DNA from: Gordionus sp. m RMFG-2023
Taxonomy: Eukaryota; Nematomorpha; Gordioida; Chordodea; Parachordodidae
Direction: 5' to 3'
DNA length: 64,000 nt
Assembly: GCF_954871325.1 (NCBI RefSeq)
Contig: NC_088775.1
Span: 71,587,561-71,651,560 of the forward strand
Below, piece after piece: positions 1 through 12,000 of the stretch. Every line of letters begins with the position of its first letter. Positions within the stretch are counted from its first letter, which is position 1. The notes beneath the pieces were generated by a model that saw nothing but the letters and a program-made list of their open reading frames with translations, made no database searches and was not told the origin of the DNA. Both the position numbers and the translations under genes were made by a program.

Positions 1-197
1 CGATATGATAAAAAATATCGGTACATCCCTAGATTTATAATGATTGTTGTTCCATATATATTTTAACTTTCTTATAAGATTGTTAAATTTGCCGTGATTA
101 TTGTTAGTTTTTTTAAATTATATCAATAATTTTTACTATAATTATGGGACAATTTTATTTAAAAAGTTGTTAAAAATATAATTAATGAGCAATGATT

Positions 198-367
198 TGT
201 TGTAAAACATTTCAATATATTTGTAACAACTTTCTTAAAAAATTGTTTGACTTGCTATATAATTTTTTCAAAAAATGTTAATCAATATGTTATTTTTATA
301 ATAATTATAGCCAGTCAAACAATTTTAAAAGAAAGTTGTTACAAATATATGGAAATGTTATACAACA
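198..367. repeat. Foldback inverted repeat, about 62 bp arms
   Basis: The left arm (198-259) and the right arm (306-367) are close reverse complements. Both contain TTTGTAACAACTTTCTT and TTGTTTGACT when read in the same sense. A loop of about 46 nt separates them. The structure resembles a foldback or miniature inverted-repeat element; no target duplication was identified. Confidence 0.75.
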
Positions 368-923
368 TGTAGTTTAAAACTTAAAAAAATTATTTTATAC
401 AATACATAAAATAAATTAAGAGACCGGAACTTATTCGATTGATTTCTAGTTTATTTATAATAGATTTATTTAAAATGCCTAATATTATATAATGTTTTTT
501 TTAATCCATTTTATTAACTCAATAATAAATTACTATATAAATCTTAAAATTATAGTATTTTTTTTATAAACTTACAAATTATAATTACAATGTGTACGCA
601 TATAAGAAACCAAAAAAAATAATAATTGAATAAGTGAAAAATAGGGAATTATTATATTTATCATTGACAAAACGATCGTCGAAAATGATCCCTTTCTGCA
701 AGATTGGTGATCGAAATTTAAGGATATTTTTTATACCTTTGATTATCTGTTGACGTGGCTAGCGCGATGCTTGAATATCAAATCAGCTGTGGGAATTATC
801 GAAACGTTATATTTTTTAAAAATGATATATACAATTATAAAATGCTAATTGCTTTTTGAAACGCAAAAAAGATATCAAGGAAAAATAAAAAATACATTTA
901 TTATTTATTGAAACAGTGTTGAC

Positions 924-994
924 CAGATTTGATGGAAAACATTTCCAATTTTTTATTTACAAACTATTCTTGGAAATGTTTTGAATTAAATCTG
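924..994. repeat. Short hairpin, 25 bp arms
   Basis: Arms at 924-948 and 970-994 pair with about three mismatches in 25, around a loop of about 21 nt. The size is like a pre-miRNA hairpin, but a chance or MITE-derived palindrome is equally possible. Confidence 0.5.
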
Positions 995-3365
995 CTGTAA
1001 TATATTGTGGACATTGTTTGCGGCTATAAGTTTATATAATGGAAAATATAATATATTTAACTTTCTTTTTTGTTAAATTTTTAAATAAAAACAATATATA
1101 AAGGATATTATTTTACACCAACATCGTTTTTTATATGCTTTAAAATTATATTATTGGAATTTTACCGTTTTATTTAATAAAGATATTTCTGATAATCCTA
1201 ATTCTGAGCTCTGAGCTAATCCATACATGGTGGAAGATAACTAATTATAAATTCAGTTTTGTAATTTTATGTTATCTTATATAAAAGTTACTTTATTCCA
1301 ATTTTTTGGATGATCTCCATGAACTCAACATTACCCAGCGATAGGAAAAGCCATTTCACTGCACGTGCTAGTTGCTGTCTTTATTCTGTGGGCCACGTTT
1401 TCCGACAAGAATATGGAATTCTTACCAATTCATTTATAGTCAAAATGTGTATTCGTCATTGAATGTTTACTAGCCAATTTAATATATCAGCCTTGCTTTC
1501 ATTCTCTACATTTACAAATTAATATAATTTTTCTCTAGAAATTTTGAGTTATAATAAATTAGGTCAATATAAAATTTTGTTCTGTCATAAATTTTGATAC
1601 CATGTTTAATTTTTGAAATTTTGAGTCCACCTAGATAATTTATTGAATAAAAAAGTAAATTATTACTTATATAATAATACCCGCATATCACAAGCGGGTT
1701 TTTAAAAAAAATGTTATCCTTAAGTAAAGTAAAATTACAACCGGTATGATAAACATGTATTAAAATTATATAAAATTATTAGCTTTTTAATATTGGAGAC
1801 CCGGTGAATCATGGGCATTTCAAATCACTTGATCCCACCTTTAAAGTAAAGGCCTATAATATTTAATCTTTGTCCTAATATAGATTTTAGTAGCCTCTAT
1901 ATAAAAAAAATATGCAATAATTGTGTGGATTTGTAAAACCAGGGTGCAAATATCTTAAAATTATATTATAATCTCAAAATTTTATTGTATAGTTATAATT
2001 TAAGCAATAAAATATTTTAATTATTCTATAAATATCAACCTTAAAAAATAAAAATGATATTTTTGTTAATTATAAGACAAGAATGATTTAGGAAGCCTCA
2101 CAAGGTGGTTTGATCCCACGGTTGGGGCTTGTACGCAATCACTACTTTTACAAAAAGTGAAAAATATGGTAATGTATTATTAATTGTTAATGTAAAAAAT
2201 TATTCTACAAATAATAGCCTTTTCATCTTCGATCATTATTCCTATAATTTGAAATTATTCTTTAACATTCCAAATTATTCATAAATATTTAACATGTTCC
2301 TTGGGAAACTTTTTATAAAGTTTTAATAATCCATTTTAATGAAAATTTTAAGAATATTTTCGAATCGAATATTCGACGGATCGAATCTAAATAATTTTAT
2401 TATTGTAATGGGAATATACTCATCACAATCAATCCAAAAATTGTATAAAGATTTAAATTAAAAGACAACATATTATTTATGATTAATTCTATGAAGTGAC
2501 TGTCAACGCTAGCTCTTATCATCCACCTAATTAAAAAAATTGTTTGATTTTGATATATACCTATATAGCATATAGATGCTCAATTAAATTTAGGCATGCT
2601 GATAACACTTTTACCTCTCCATAGCGACGCACTAGTGTTCGATATATAGTTCTTTTATTTTAATATAACTGACTGAAATGCGATTTGAATTAAACATTCT
2701 AAAGTTGAAGATATATAAATTTTTATGAATGATGAGCTAGCTAATAATCTCTCTTTTTATAATCAAATTCGATACATAATAATATATACATCAAAATTAA
2801 TAATTCTATAATTATTAATTGAAATATGTATTAAAACTTTCCACCATAATGACTTAAATCATCAATACACGTATTTTTAATATTTCATAGATATTTTTTT
2901 TATAACATAGCGTAATAAGGACTCAACATATTCTGCCTAAGTTTTAAAATAGTGAGAAATCTAAAATAGAATTAGAAATTTTTTGCAGTCATGCAAAATA
3001 TGATAAATGCTTTAACCCTACCCAAGCATGGTATGCTACATGTAAAATCAAATCAGGATTTTATTGGAATTAAAAATATATAAGTAAAAAAAGTTATTAA
3101 ATTTTTCAAACTTAATCTTGGTATAGTATTGTAGTAATGGGATTTGGAATTCATGGAGATTCTGAATCTCAATTTTAGATCATTTACTTATGGGAATTTT
3201 TTTAATATTAAAATCGGATTTGGTCGGAAATGTATTCTACCATTATAAACTTTCATGTATTTTTAAATTTTATAAAATATATTATACAATAATTTAATAA
3301 AACTTCAAACGTTCACAAAATTATATTGTGAAGTGATTATCATTATATCTATATATATATGCTCT

Positions 3366-5201
3366 CAGGCGCGTACGCAGCGGGGGGGGGCAGGGGGACA
3401 AATCCCCCCTCCCCCAAAGCCAAAAAATGTAGATGCCGAATTATATTTTTCAAAAATATATTGTTAATAGCTTATATTTGTTAATTATTCCTATCTCATA
3501 TATATATTTAATTACATTTATTTATCACATTCATCTACTAGTTATTTTATCAATTAATTTCAATTTCAAGTTTTCCTTGGCGTAATTTACCTATTATTTT
3601 CAAATTTTAGTGGCATATTATTTATCTAAATTTCTAGTCAAATAATAATTATCTCTGAAACTAAGAAATTGCAAGCTTGTCCAACGAGATCGAGTCTCCG
3701 CCATTAAGCAGTAACAGCTTTTATGGAGTTAAAAGAGCCGATTATTAATGCTATTACTGAAATATCACAATGACTTGAAAGAAATATTTCCTCAGAAGCA
3801 AGAAAATTATTGGATTCAATACTTATTGCAAATTTTTTTTCTCAAGAATGTATTATTTAATTATACAACTATTTTATGTAATACTTTTCAAAAACATGAC
3901 ATTGACTTGATTAAGAAGATGAGAATAGCGGAGAGCATTTTATTAGAACTCAATAGAGCTAATGTTGATAAAGAATTTCATATTTTATATGTTATTGTTG
4001 AGTCAAAAGCAGAGCTATACATGTTTAATATTTGTCCTCCTCGACTTACAGCAAGCTCATCGTCAAAACATTAATATAGGATCAGTAGAAGAGTATTATA
4101 AAACAAATGTCCCCTCTCTTAGATATATTTATAACCCAAATAAATGAATGGTTTTTAATTCATCATGCAACACTTACAAATCCGCAGATATTACTTCCAC
4201 AAAAGTCTTTCCAACCTTTTTCAGATGGTGATAGAAAAAAAAATATTTGTTAGATTTTTGTCATGAAGATGTTAAAATAATGATGCCTTATTAGCTGAAT
4301 AACTATGATTAAAAGATTAACTATGGTTGATATAGTCCCAAAAAATGCTATGGATGCTTTGCATTATTTCAAACACATTTTAGATTATATACCCATTGTA
4401 TTAAAATGGTTATATATATAAGCAACTCTTCCCATTAGTAAACTAATGAGAGAACATTCTCTTTTTTAAGAAGAATAACAGAACCCTGCAGAGGTACAAT
4501 TTGCAGGGCACGGCCTATATTTTTAAAATAAATTTTGATTTTTATAGCTAATAATGGCGATTTCAAATATTTGGTTTTAAAATATACAGTTCGGCCTGGA
4601 TATTTTTTTAAAAAGATTTTCAGGCCCAGCCCGGGTGTTTTTTTAAAAAAATTTCGGGCCCGGCTTGGGTATGTTTAAAAAATTAAAATACGGTCCGGAT
4701 CGGGGGCCGGGCCTACAAGTCTCTGAAAAACATATCTATGAGATACAACTTCTGAAAGTAGATTGAATGATTTGGATCTTTTGAATATTCATAGGCATTT
4801 AACGCCAAGCAAGGATAGATAATTGAAAAATTAGCTCAAAACATACAAAATACAATTATTCCTAAGAAACTTTTTGTGTATTAATTTATATTTCCAACAT
4901 TTAAATTTTTTATACTTTATATATTTTTAAGGCTCAAAAAATTCAAATTTCAATTTTGGGTCATTTAAGTGATTCATATCGTGGTTATATTCACTTTATA
5001 TTTAATAATTCACATTTATTTTATAGTTTTTCAATGCCAGTTTATATATATAATTTTTTTGTAATTCACATTAATTTAAAATTGTGTATTATGAAAGTTA
5101 TTAGTCCTAATATATTTATGCTTAGTATTTTTAATTAACAATAATATTTCTTAAAAAATTTTATTATCCCTTTCCAGACCAAATTCATGCGTACGCGCCT
5201 G
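3366..5201 (+). mobile_element. hAT transposon copy A, decayed
   Basis: The element starts and ends with a 14 bp perfect terminal inverted repeat, CAGGCGCGTACGCA. Near-matching 8 bp flanks (TATGCTCT at 3358-3365, TATGCTGT at 5202-5209) are the target duplication expected for hAT elements. Fragments of a TTF/zf-MYM-type hAT transposase are readable on the + strand: residues like NVDKEFHILYVIVESKAELY at 3961-4020, a QNINIGSVEEYYKTN stretch at 4062-4106, and the C-terminal dimerisation region (RR..TYLRDTTSESRLNDLDLL type) at 4735-4800. The frame is interrupted several times, and a GC-rich insert at 4480-4725 splits the C-terminal part. It is the same family as copies B (10.3-15.6 kb) and C (58166-61368). 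Confidence 0.85.
4480..4725. mobile_element. GC-rich miniature hAT-type element nested in hAT copy A
   Basis: A GC-rich island with degenerate ends (left CAGAACCCTGCAG, right ending ACAAGTCTCTG) interrupts the codons of the hAT dimerisation domain. It belongs to the CAGAGAC(C/T)TG family also seen at 9155-9631. No convincing target duplication is visible. Confidence 0.6.
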
Positions 5202-5535
5202 TATGCTGTAATATATTTCCGAAATCAGATTTTTCATATTTATGATCATCTCACATTTAAATTTTAGAGATTCTGAAAGAACGCATATACTGTTAGGACA
5301 TATATATATTTCTGGAATAACGATATCATAATTGAGGAATCTTCATGTGAAATTTCTGAATTTCTTTTGAAATAATTTACTGAGGATAATTTTTAATTTT
5401 GAAAAATCTGATTTTACTAGAAATTTATTAAAACAGGCATAGAATATGCATATAATGAAACATTTATTTTTTTATAAACTTTTAAGCTCATTTTTAATCT
5501 CAACCTATTACTACTTGTCGATCGAGTTATTTCAG

Positions 5536-6027
5536 CTACTCTAATCCCTTATACATCCATCAACAACAACATATCAAGGTCAATCTACTATTGTAGATAC
5601 ACAGGAGGTTACCTCCCAATCCTGCTCTATTTAAACACTAGTTGTGCTCAATGTTTTGCTTTCATATTTCCCGACCACGACCTAAGATTATACGAACATT
5701 GGTTGGTTCATAAGCTCGATCTCCCGAAACTCACCTTAGATCCTCATAGCATATCCAAAAAAAACATGGTTCAAGGTCGCTTTGATATAACTAATCATAA
5801 CTCAGCTCGCGATCACATGATCCAGATCAACTCGGACATAAAATTTTATGACCCAGATTTCGAAAATCTAAAATCCCCGGTTTTTGACTATTTTAGAAAT
5901 GACCTGGAGAAAAAGTCTTGGATAGATTGTTGCAAAGCGGCCAAGGACTGTTGTGATACTCATAAAATCGAATCCCACATGTTAACGCCACCCGCTTTCG
6001 ATTCGCTCAATTACTCTGCTAACTCTG
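5536..6027 (+). CDS. GPCR ectodomain exon (N-terminal part)
   Basis: The frame is open from 5478 and ends with donor TCTG|GTAGTA in phase 1, which joins exactly to the next exon. It encodes a Cys-rich stretch WIDCCKAAKDCCDTHKIE ahead of the hormone-receptor core. The 5' edge is uncertain: acceptors TTATTTCAG (5535) and ATTGTAG (5596) are both possible. An ATG at 5455 begins a hydrophobic MKHLFFYKLLSSFLIS peptide in another frame. That peptide could be a signal sequence joined through a short intron (about 5517-5596), but this is speculative. Confidence 0.6.
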
Positions 6028-9000
6028 GTAGTATTATTTAAAAAAATAAATATTTGTTTAAAACCGAATTCACCATTTTTTTTGTTTTTATTCTTAAGCC
6101 ACCCTTGTAAAGTGTTTTATTTTTAAGCCCATCCCAGATTAATAAAAAAAAATTTCCCATTTTCGAACTAGGTTCTAACGGACCTGCAGTCTCCTGCATA
6201 AATTTGAATATTTAATGACCTTTCGAATATATTGAAATCGTTAAAATATTCTATTTTTTTTTTATATTCGTTTTGGCCATGCTATTTATGTTATTATAGA
6301 TAAATTCGCAGTGTAGGTTAAAAATAAAGTTCTGTCTTTAAAATTTGAAAAATGTATTTAAAAAATTCAATTTCATCTTTAATAAATTTTTTGATTATTT
6401 TTGTTTATCTTGCGACTTGTCATGCCAAATTTACATATAAAAAATTTTATATTATAAATAATTTTACAACTTAAGTATATATTTATATTAAGAGTTTTGT
6501 ATGAACTGGACATATATACTTTAAATAATTTAACATATTTTTATTATTATCTTATAACTGTCTTTTATAATTATGGTAATCTCCCATTTCAAAATGTTAC
6601 AATTATTTTTCATTAGTTTATAATGGAAATTAGAGTAAAGCCCCGATTTAATGTTTCTCAAGAAACCATTAATATTAAATGTAGGTGCCTTGCGTTTAAA
6701 TAGTAAGGCCCCCCTTGTAAATTTTAATTTGCTTAAAATTAGTTAATAACAACAACACCCTATAGACTTTTAAATGGTTATTTTATTGCTATAAGAAATT
6801 CTGTCGATATGTCAACCTAGTTTTTTCAGGACCTTTCTATTTTAGGCTAAACTATGTTTCTACAAAGTTTCATGCAATTTTATTAAATATTCTTTTTATT
6901 TTTTAAAAGATAAATTTCTTAAAGGCAAGGAAGAACTCACATCAACCTTTATAATTTAAAGAAAAATGCATTATTATTTGAAGTGGTTAAGGCGTGGGGG
7001 ATACTTAGAATTATTTTATATGCTTCTCCCCTAAACCATTTTTACCTTCGCATCACCTCACCACTCAAGGCTTAAATATATACTAACCCTAATGGGCAAC
7101 TGTGTTTTCCTCTAACCAAACTCCAAAAATAAACATAAAACAAAGCGCCAATGAATCAGTGACCCTTGGATCATTAAATAAATGATCTCTACATTTGTAT
7201 ATATTATAGACAAGATTTGGTGTAGAGCCTATATTAGGAACTTCTATAAACCCTACCCGCCTGCCAGATCAGAATTAGTAACCCCCCCCATCATCAATTT
7301 TATTCATAGACGATGGCGTATTTATAACTCAGAACCCCCTTTCAATTTAAATGAAGATCTTGATTTTTAACCCTACCCCAGTCTAGTCTATATTATGACC
7401 AAAATTTTTTTATATGGACTGTACATAATTTTTCTATTTAATTTTCGGATTTAAAATATTATTAGAACTTTAGTTGTTGAATTATAAACTTTAATCCTTT
7501 CCATATATTCTCTTGTCTGGAATAGAAAGAAGCTCTTTAGTTGAATTTTATATAATATTAATATTTCATAATAATTTTTACGTTTATTATATATGTTTCA
7601 TGTTAAGTTGTAATAAATGTCTCGCTGCCCTCAATATTTTAATGTTTGCTATTATTTATAGATATCATATTTTTACATAAAATAGTAGAATCCTGACCGA
7701 AAAAAGTTGGAGATGCGTAGCCTAAACTTTTTCTTTATTTTATATTCCTAGCAGACTAAAAATTTATATTGCCTCTATAATATTCAAACATTTCAAAGTT
7801 AGTAACTAAAACTATTGAATTACTGTGTAGATAATGACAAACCATGAAATCAATTAAAAAGCACATGTTTATATAAATATATTGTTTTTAAAATTTATTT
7901 TACATTTTTTTCACCGATTTACAATGTAACCCAAAGAACAATTAATTATAAAACAATGATTATTTTTTCTGAAATAGCATGCCCTGCAACATGGGATGGT
8001 TGGTTATGCTGGTCTACTTCCAAAGTCAATAATATTATTTTGATGCAATGCCCCAATTATATACACGGCGGGAAATTTCACATATCTCTTGGTGAGTTTT
8101 ACTTATGACTTATAATTATTTCAGATTGATAAAATATTTTAAATATCTAGAATCTTTCAATGCCATAATCCTATAAATATTTTATTATAACCAAATATAG
8201 ATATGGAATATTAGTTGTTTGAAATAACCTATTCACTTTTTTTTTTGTTTGACAAGGAAAAAAATATGTTTCAAATTTTAGTAAATAATTTTATTAGAAT
8301 GTGTGAAATTTTCAAATATTCAAATTTTAGAAAATGACTTAATTATAATGTGTGGAATATTCAAATATCTATTTAAGCAAATAAAAATTACTACCCCCCA
8401 CTATTTTCTGAAAATGGATATAATGTATCATTATAAACCAGGGATTGGAAGAAAAATATTTTGCGTTCCTGTTCCATTTCCATTCCGGCCAAAAAATAAG
8501 TTCCGTTCCATATTTCGAAATGTTCCGGAACGCATTCTTAAAAATATCTAATTTTATTTTTACTTTATTATATAAGAAATTTTTACACCATGTAATATTA
8601 ATTGAGACATTTTTTAAAAGATTATAATTTATAAATGTTCAGTGGTGTTAATAAAAATTCGACTGTCAGAAAACATTTTTCAACATTAACTTGATAACAA
8701 TATCATCCATTGAAATTTTAAATTTTATCTATGCAAAATTTTATAATAAACAAGTTAAAATTATTTCAAATATCTTTCTATTATCTTATTAATTCTTAAA
8801 ATTCCATAACAGATAATAATAGAACATAAATGACTGATAATATATTTATGATTCTGATAATGCCTATGATAATATATTATATATTTATTAAACTAAATAA
8901 CAGGTGCCAAAGCTACTAAATTATGTCAAACCAACAATACTTGGTTTAAGGTATTTGATCCATCTCAAAATGCTTACAAAGAATGGAGCAATTACTCGCA

Positions 9001-12000
9001 GTGCCTTAAGATTGATGTAATGTGTTATAATACAGGCCTATATATTTATAGTGAATGGAATTAAACCCAAGGGAGCCAGAAAAATATTTCTAAAAATCAT
9101 TTTGTATTTTATTTTAATTAATAAAGGTTAAATGAAATAACCTTTTAGAATTATCAGAGACTTGTAGAGTTACCATTTGCACAGTCAGCTCCCGACTTTA
9201 AATTTTTTTTTCGCCCAACCCGGATTTGAAAAAAGGAGTGAATTTGAATCACTACACTTTAAATTTTTGAGTGTATCTTTGCGACTTTTAATTGGATTGA
9301 ATATCACCTAAAGTAATGATTAGTTGAATAATTGATTTAATAATATTTTACAAGAAATATTTTCTAAGAATCGAAAAAGTGGAAGGAAATAAAGGGGATG
9401 AATGTGATATACTGTTCTATGTTATACAATTTTTAAATATAATTTATTTATTTTTAATATTTATAGATAAAAATGCGAATAAAATATTCCACCCGGCCCC
9501 ACCTGGCTCGTGTATTTAAAAGAAATTTTTTAGGATCGTTCTAAAAAATTTCAGACACGGTCCGGATATTTAAAAAAAAGTCCTGGCCTATATACCCGGG
9601 GCAGGCTTAAGGTCGGGCCTGCAGGTCTCTGATAATTATTATGCACCACTCTGCCTCGCATAGCATTTGAAATTAAAAAATACATAAATAATTTTTTTTA
9701 AATGAACTTTTAGGACATTAGTACAAACCTTTGTGTAAATGAAAAACTTAAAAATATTTTATTTCCTTTAGCCATATCAGAATTGTAATTAAATTAAAAA
9801 GTGGAGCATGTTTCAAAAAAAACGACCACAACGTAAATTTAGATCTGCAAATCTACTTTTGTACATGAACGATACTTTCTTAACTATCTCTTCATAATTC
9901 TCCATATATTAAACTAGGGGTCTACACTTGATGAAGATTATTTCGATACATATTCTATTGTCTGATAATAATTTTTGTTGATTTTTATTACACGAGACTC
10001 TGTTGTTTTAAAACAGATATCTTGTGGAAAATGTCAATTGCATAAATTACTAATTTCTTTGTAGCTTTAAAATTTAATAATTACATTAATAAAACACAGT
10101 TCCCACAGCCCCCTCTCCTACACTTTTGGAAAACATATAGCCCTTTTTATTCAACTTCATTTTGTTTTTTATCATAACGAGATTATTGGTTACTGAATTC
10201 TCTCTTAAATCGGTTTCATCACTGATCTGATATTACTGTCCATTTCTCTAATGTCTAATTCCTATGTTTTTATTGTTAATGTTTATTTTTTAAAGACAAT
10301 TAGTTAGCCTTGTGAAAAGGTAGTTGTAAAATATAATAAACTATTTTAATCATATATTTCAATTTACATTTATTTATCACATTCACGATGAAATAACCTA
10401 ATTTATTCTAGGAATCAATATATATTTCAAATTTTTGCGTTATATTTATATTTTATATACCATTTTAAAATTTATTTATCACCAAATTATTTGAAACTTT
10501 TTCATTGCAAAGCCAAGGTAAAATATTTTAAACAATTAATATTTATGGTTTAAGAATGGATATAAGGATTTCTTTTTTTATCTTTATTGATGAAAATCAG
10601 AATCCTAGTCATCTTGACAAGGGTATGATGGAGTCCATGCAATGGATTTGCAATTCGACTAGCTTCAGTCTTTATAAAAAGAAATGTTCAACGTCTATAT
10701 ATGTGCACTGTGCTGCTCATTGAATCTGACAATTTCTTCTCTGCCATTAATATCAAATGGCTTTGAAGTTTATTTTATTGAGATTAAAATTTCTCATTTA
10801 CGTTAGGCAAAATATCTAGCATTTATGAGATGTTTAGATATTCCAAGAGATAAAATATAATATTGAGAATTATACCTGAAATTCCTTGTCCATTATATAG
10901 AAAAATACTGCAAAAAACTTGTCCAACAAGACGAAGCCTTCGCCATAAAAATAACGGCTTTTATGGAGTTAGAAGAACCTATTATAAATGCTCTAATGAA
11001 ATAACCCAATGGCCTGAAAAGAGATTTCTTCAGAAGCAGACAGATTATTGGACACAGTACTACAACCAATTTATTATTACATTAGAATGTCAAATTATTT
11101 AAATACGTAAGTATTTTAAGTAATTGAAAAAAATGTCATCGATTTGATTGAGACAATGAGAATCGCTGAAAACATTATTTAGGAACTTAAGGAAATTAGG
11201 GCAATGGTAGATGACGAATTTTATAAATTATATGTAATTGTTTAGTCAAAAACAGAGCTCTGTAAATTTAATATTTGCCTCCTCGACTCCGCGGCAAGGT
11301 AAGCCAATCGTTCTAATATTAATAGAGGGTCAGTTGAAGAATACTATAGGAGAAACTTCTTTATCCACCTCTTGGATCTTTTATTACTCAAATGAATGAA
11401 AGGTTCTTGATTCATCAGATATACTTACAAATCTGCAAATATTATTATCGGTATTAACAGGTAAAAAAATTAAATATTTGAAGTTTTTATTGTGAGGATG
11501 TTAAAATATCTCATGATACATTACTAGCTTCTTCTTCTTCTTCTCCGTTTTATGGCGATTTCCAGGTTTACCCGGGTAGGCCAGTTTTCCCTCTGATTTT
11601 TCTTTTCCATTTTTGACGGTCCTGAGCATCAATACTTGTAAGATTCAAGCTTCTCATATCCGCCGCTATCACATTTGTCCACGTCATCTTGGATCTTCCT
11701 CTAGGTCTTGATCCTCCTACTTCCATCATTGTGCATCTCTTTACCCAGTCATCTCTTGTCATACGTTCCACATGCCCAAACCATCTTAGTCTATTTCGTC
11801 GCATTACCATACCAATCATTTCTATACCTAATCTTGCTCGCAATTCCTTGCTAGTTTTTCTCTCTCTCAGAGATACCCCACACATCCATCTAACCATCCT
11901 CATCTCTGTTCTTTCTAATTTGGCTTCGTGAATTGCTTTCATTGCCCATGTTTCACCGCCATAAACTAAACAACTCCTCACGCAGCTTACGTAAACTTTC

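Larger units (their letters stand above)
1..3365. other. AT-rich intergenic region
   Basis: No ORF of credible coding character is seen on either strand. The stretch contains two inverted repeats listed separately (198-367 and 924-994) and otherwise only A/T-rich low-complexity sequence. Confidence 0.7.

Noticed and set aside
5703-6041. A free-standing 112-residue gene
   Set aside because: The frame is open further upstream and splices in phase to the hormone-receptor exon; it is part of the GPCR.
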